Origin: Actinomycetota bacterium
GTDB lineage: Bacteria; Actinomycetota; Thermoleophilia; Solirubrobacterales; JACPNS01
Length of the DNA stretch: 32,857 bases
Assembly (NCBI GenBank): GCA_016219715.1
Contig: JACRKX010000018.1
Coordinates: 1 to 32,857 of the forward strand
Direction: 5' to 3'
Positions 31,325-32,857 of the stretch are shown piece by piece. The notes below the pieces were generated by a model. That model did not search any database and was not told the origin of the DNA. It saw nothing but the letters and a program-made list of their open reading frames with translations. Numbering within the stretch: position 1 is the first letter of the stretch; each line of letters starts with the position of its first letter. The position numbers were made by a program, and so were the translations under genes.

Positions 31325-31858
31325 TCAGGCGTTGGCCGTGACCTGCTTGCGCAGGCGGTCGAGCCGCCCGCGGATCGATGCGTCGAGCACCATGTTTCCG
31401 ACCTGCAGCACGATGCCGCCGATCACCGAGTCGTCGACGCGGCCGTCCAGCTCGACCTTGCGGCCGGTCTGCGCCTCGACGCTACGTGCGATCTTCTCGA
31501 CGGTCTCTTGCGGCAGCTCCACAGCGCTTGTGACCGTGACCGGCAGCAGCTTGTAGTGCTCGGCCCAGAGGACTTCGTACTGGTCCTTGATGCGATGGAT
31601 CGCCGGTAGGCGGTGCTTCTCGGCCAGCAACTGGAGGAAGTTGACGAACTCGGGCGAGGCGTCGTCGATGATGCGGGCGATGCCGTCGCGCTTCTCTTCG
31701 CCGCTGAAGTACGGCGAAAACAGGAAGAGACGCAGGTCTTCGCTGGCGTCGACGGCCTGCGAGAACGTCGTCAGCTCGGCCTTGATCTGGTCGACCTTTT
31801 CGCGGTCGACAGCGGCCTCGAACAGCGACTGTGCGTAAATGCGTGCGATCTCTTCCAT
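31325..31858 (-). CDS. atpH: ATP synthase F1 delta subunit
   Basis: MEEIARIYAQSLFEAAVDREKVDQI; C-terminal GRKVELDGRVDDSVIGGIVLQVGNMVLDASIRGRLDRLRKQV. Confidence 0.93.
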   Translation of the reverse strand: MEEIARIYAQSLFEAAVDREKVDQIKAELTTFSQAVDASEDLRLFLFSPYFSGEEKRDGIARIIDDASPEFVNFLQLLAEKHRLPAIHRIKDQYEVLWAEHYKLLPVTVTSAVELPQETVEKIARSVEAQTGRKVELDGRVDDSVIGGIVLQVGNMVLDASIRGRLDRLRKQVTANA

Positions 31859-31876
31859 GGTCTCGTTCGTCAGTTC

Positions 31877-32458
31877 CTAGTTCTTGCTGGCCCCGCCGGT
31901 GAGGGCGCTGAAGTCGACCTCGCCGAGCGCTTCTTCGACGAGACGCTGCTGGTCGGCCGAGTCGAGCGACTTGCGGGTGACCTTCTCGGTGGCGAGCACC
32001 GTCAGGCTGGCCACTTCGCGGCGCAGATCCTGCAGCGACTTCTCGGTTTCGAGCTGGATCTCTTTCTTTGTCTGCTCGAGCAGTTCCTCGCGCTCCTTGC
32101 GGCCAGCCTCAAGCGCGTCAGCCTCGCGCTGGTCGGCGGCCTTACGGGCACGAGCGACGATGTCGTCGGCCTGCGAGCGGGCCTCGGTGAGTCGCTGCCG
32201 GTAGTCGGCCAGCAGCAGGTCGGCCTCTTTGCGGGTCTGCTCGGCGTGGTTGATCGAGTCTTCGATCAGCGCGCGGCGGTCGTCGATCGCCTTCTGAATC
32301 GGCGGGATCGCCCACTTCTTCAGGATCGCCAACACCGCCGCGAAGACAACCAGCGTCCAGATCATCAGCCCAATGCTGGGAGACACCAGGAATGAGGAAC
32401 TCTCCTCTTCGGCGGCCGCCTCGGCGGCCAGCGGCAGGATTGTGCTTAGGTCGATCAC
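31877..32458 (-). CDS. atpF: ATP synthase F0 b subunit
   Basis: Single N-terminal TM (PSIGLMIWTLVVFAAVLAIL) followed by a long charged coiled coil; position between atpE and atpH. Confidence 0.92.
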   Translation of the reverse strand: MIDLSTILPLAAEAAAEEESSSFLVSPSIGLMIWTLVVFAAVLAILKKWAIPPIQKAIDDRRALIEDSINHAEQTRKEADLLLADYRQRLTEARSQADDIVARARKAADQREADALEAGRKEREELLEQTKKEIQLETEKSLQDLRREVASLTVLATEKVTRKSLDSADQQRLVEEALGEVDFSALTGGASKN

Positions 32459-32503
32459 GGTTTACCTCTGCTTACGCTTGTCGTTTCTGGATCGATTAAC
32501 CGA

Positions 32504-32812
<309 letters not shown>

Positions 32813-32857
32813 TTAGTGATCATGGGAGACGGCGCTCCCGATGTAGATGGCTGAGAG

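Overview
High-GC bacterial chromosome segment, actinobacterial in character and possibly Thermoleophilia-like (inferred from gene content and style only, no search run). Most of it is a housekeeping backbone on the minus strand: nadA, nadC-prfB, secA-hpf-comF, a sugar-nucleotide/envelope operon (LCP protein, ugd, two NDP-sugar nucleotidyltransferases, PGI/PMI, a short S-adenosylhomocysteinase-like enzyme), an M20 peptidase, and the ATP synthase cluster atpE-F-H-A-G-D-C. A ~7.3 kb accessory block (4895-12202) lies between prfB and secA. It holds an RTX-like secreted protein, a large secreted Ig/carboxypeptidase-regulatory-like protein, an ECF-type sigma factor fused to an anti-sigma-like zinc finger and a TM segment, a divergent RNase H-like protein, and a VapBC-type toxin-antitoxin pair with tandem operator-like repeats. 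The most notable observations are: a programmed +1 frameshift in prfB (CTT TGA C) that the ORF track hides; the membrane-tethered sigma/anti-sigma fusion, GTGA-coupled to a secreted protein and preceded by a G7 tract that breaks a plausible N-terminal extension; an archaeal/Thermotoga-like short SAHH inside a sugar-nucleotide operon; a tandem pair of uncharacterised secreted paralogs; recurrent TANNNT-N6-8-start arrangements suggesting leaderless mRNAs; and an acidic C-terminal extension on AtpA. No CRISPR array, rRNA, tRNA or transposase was recognised.
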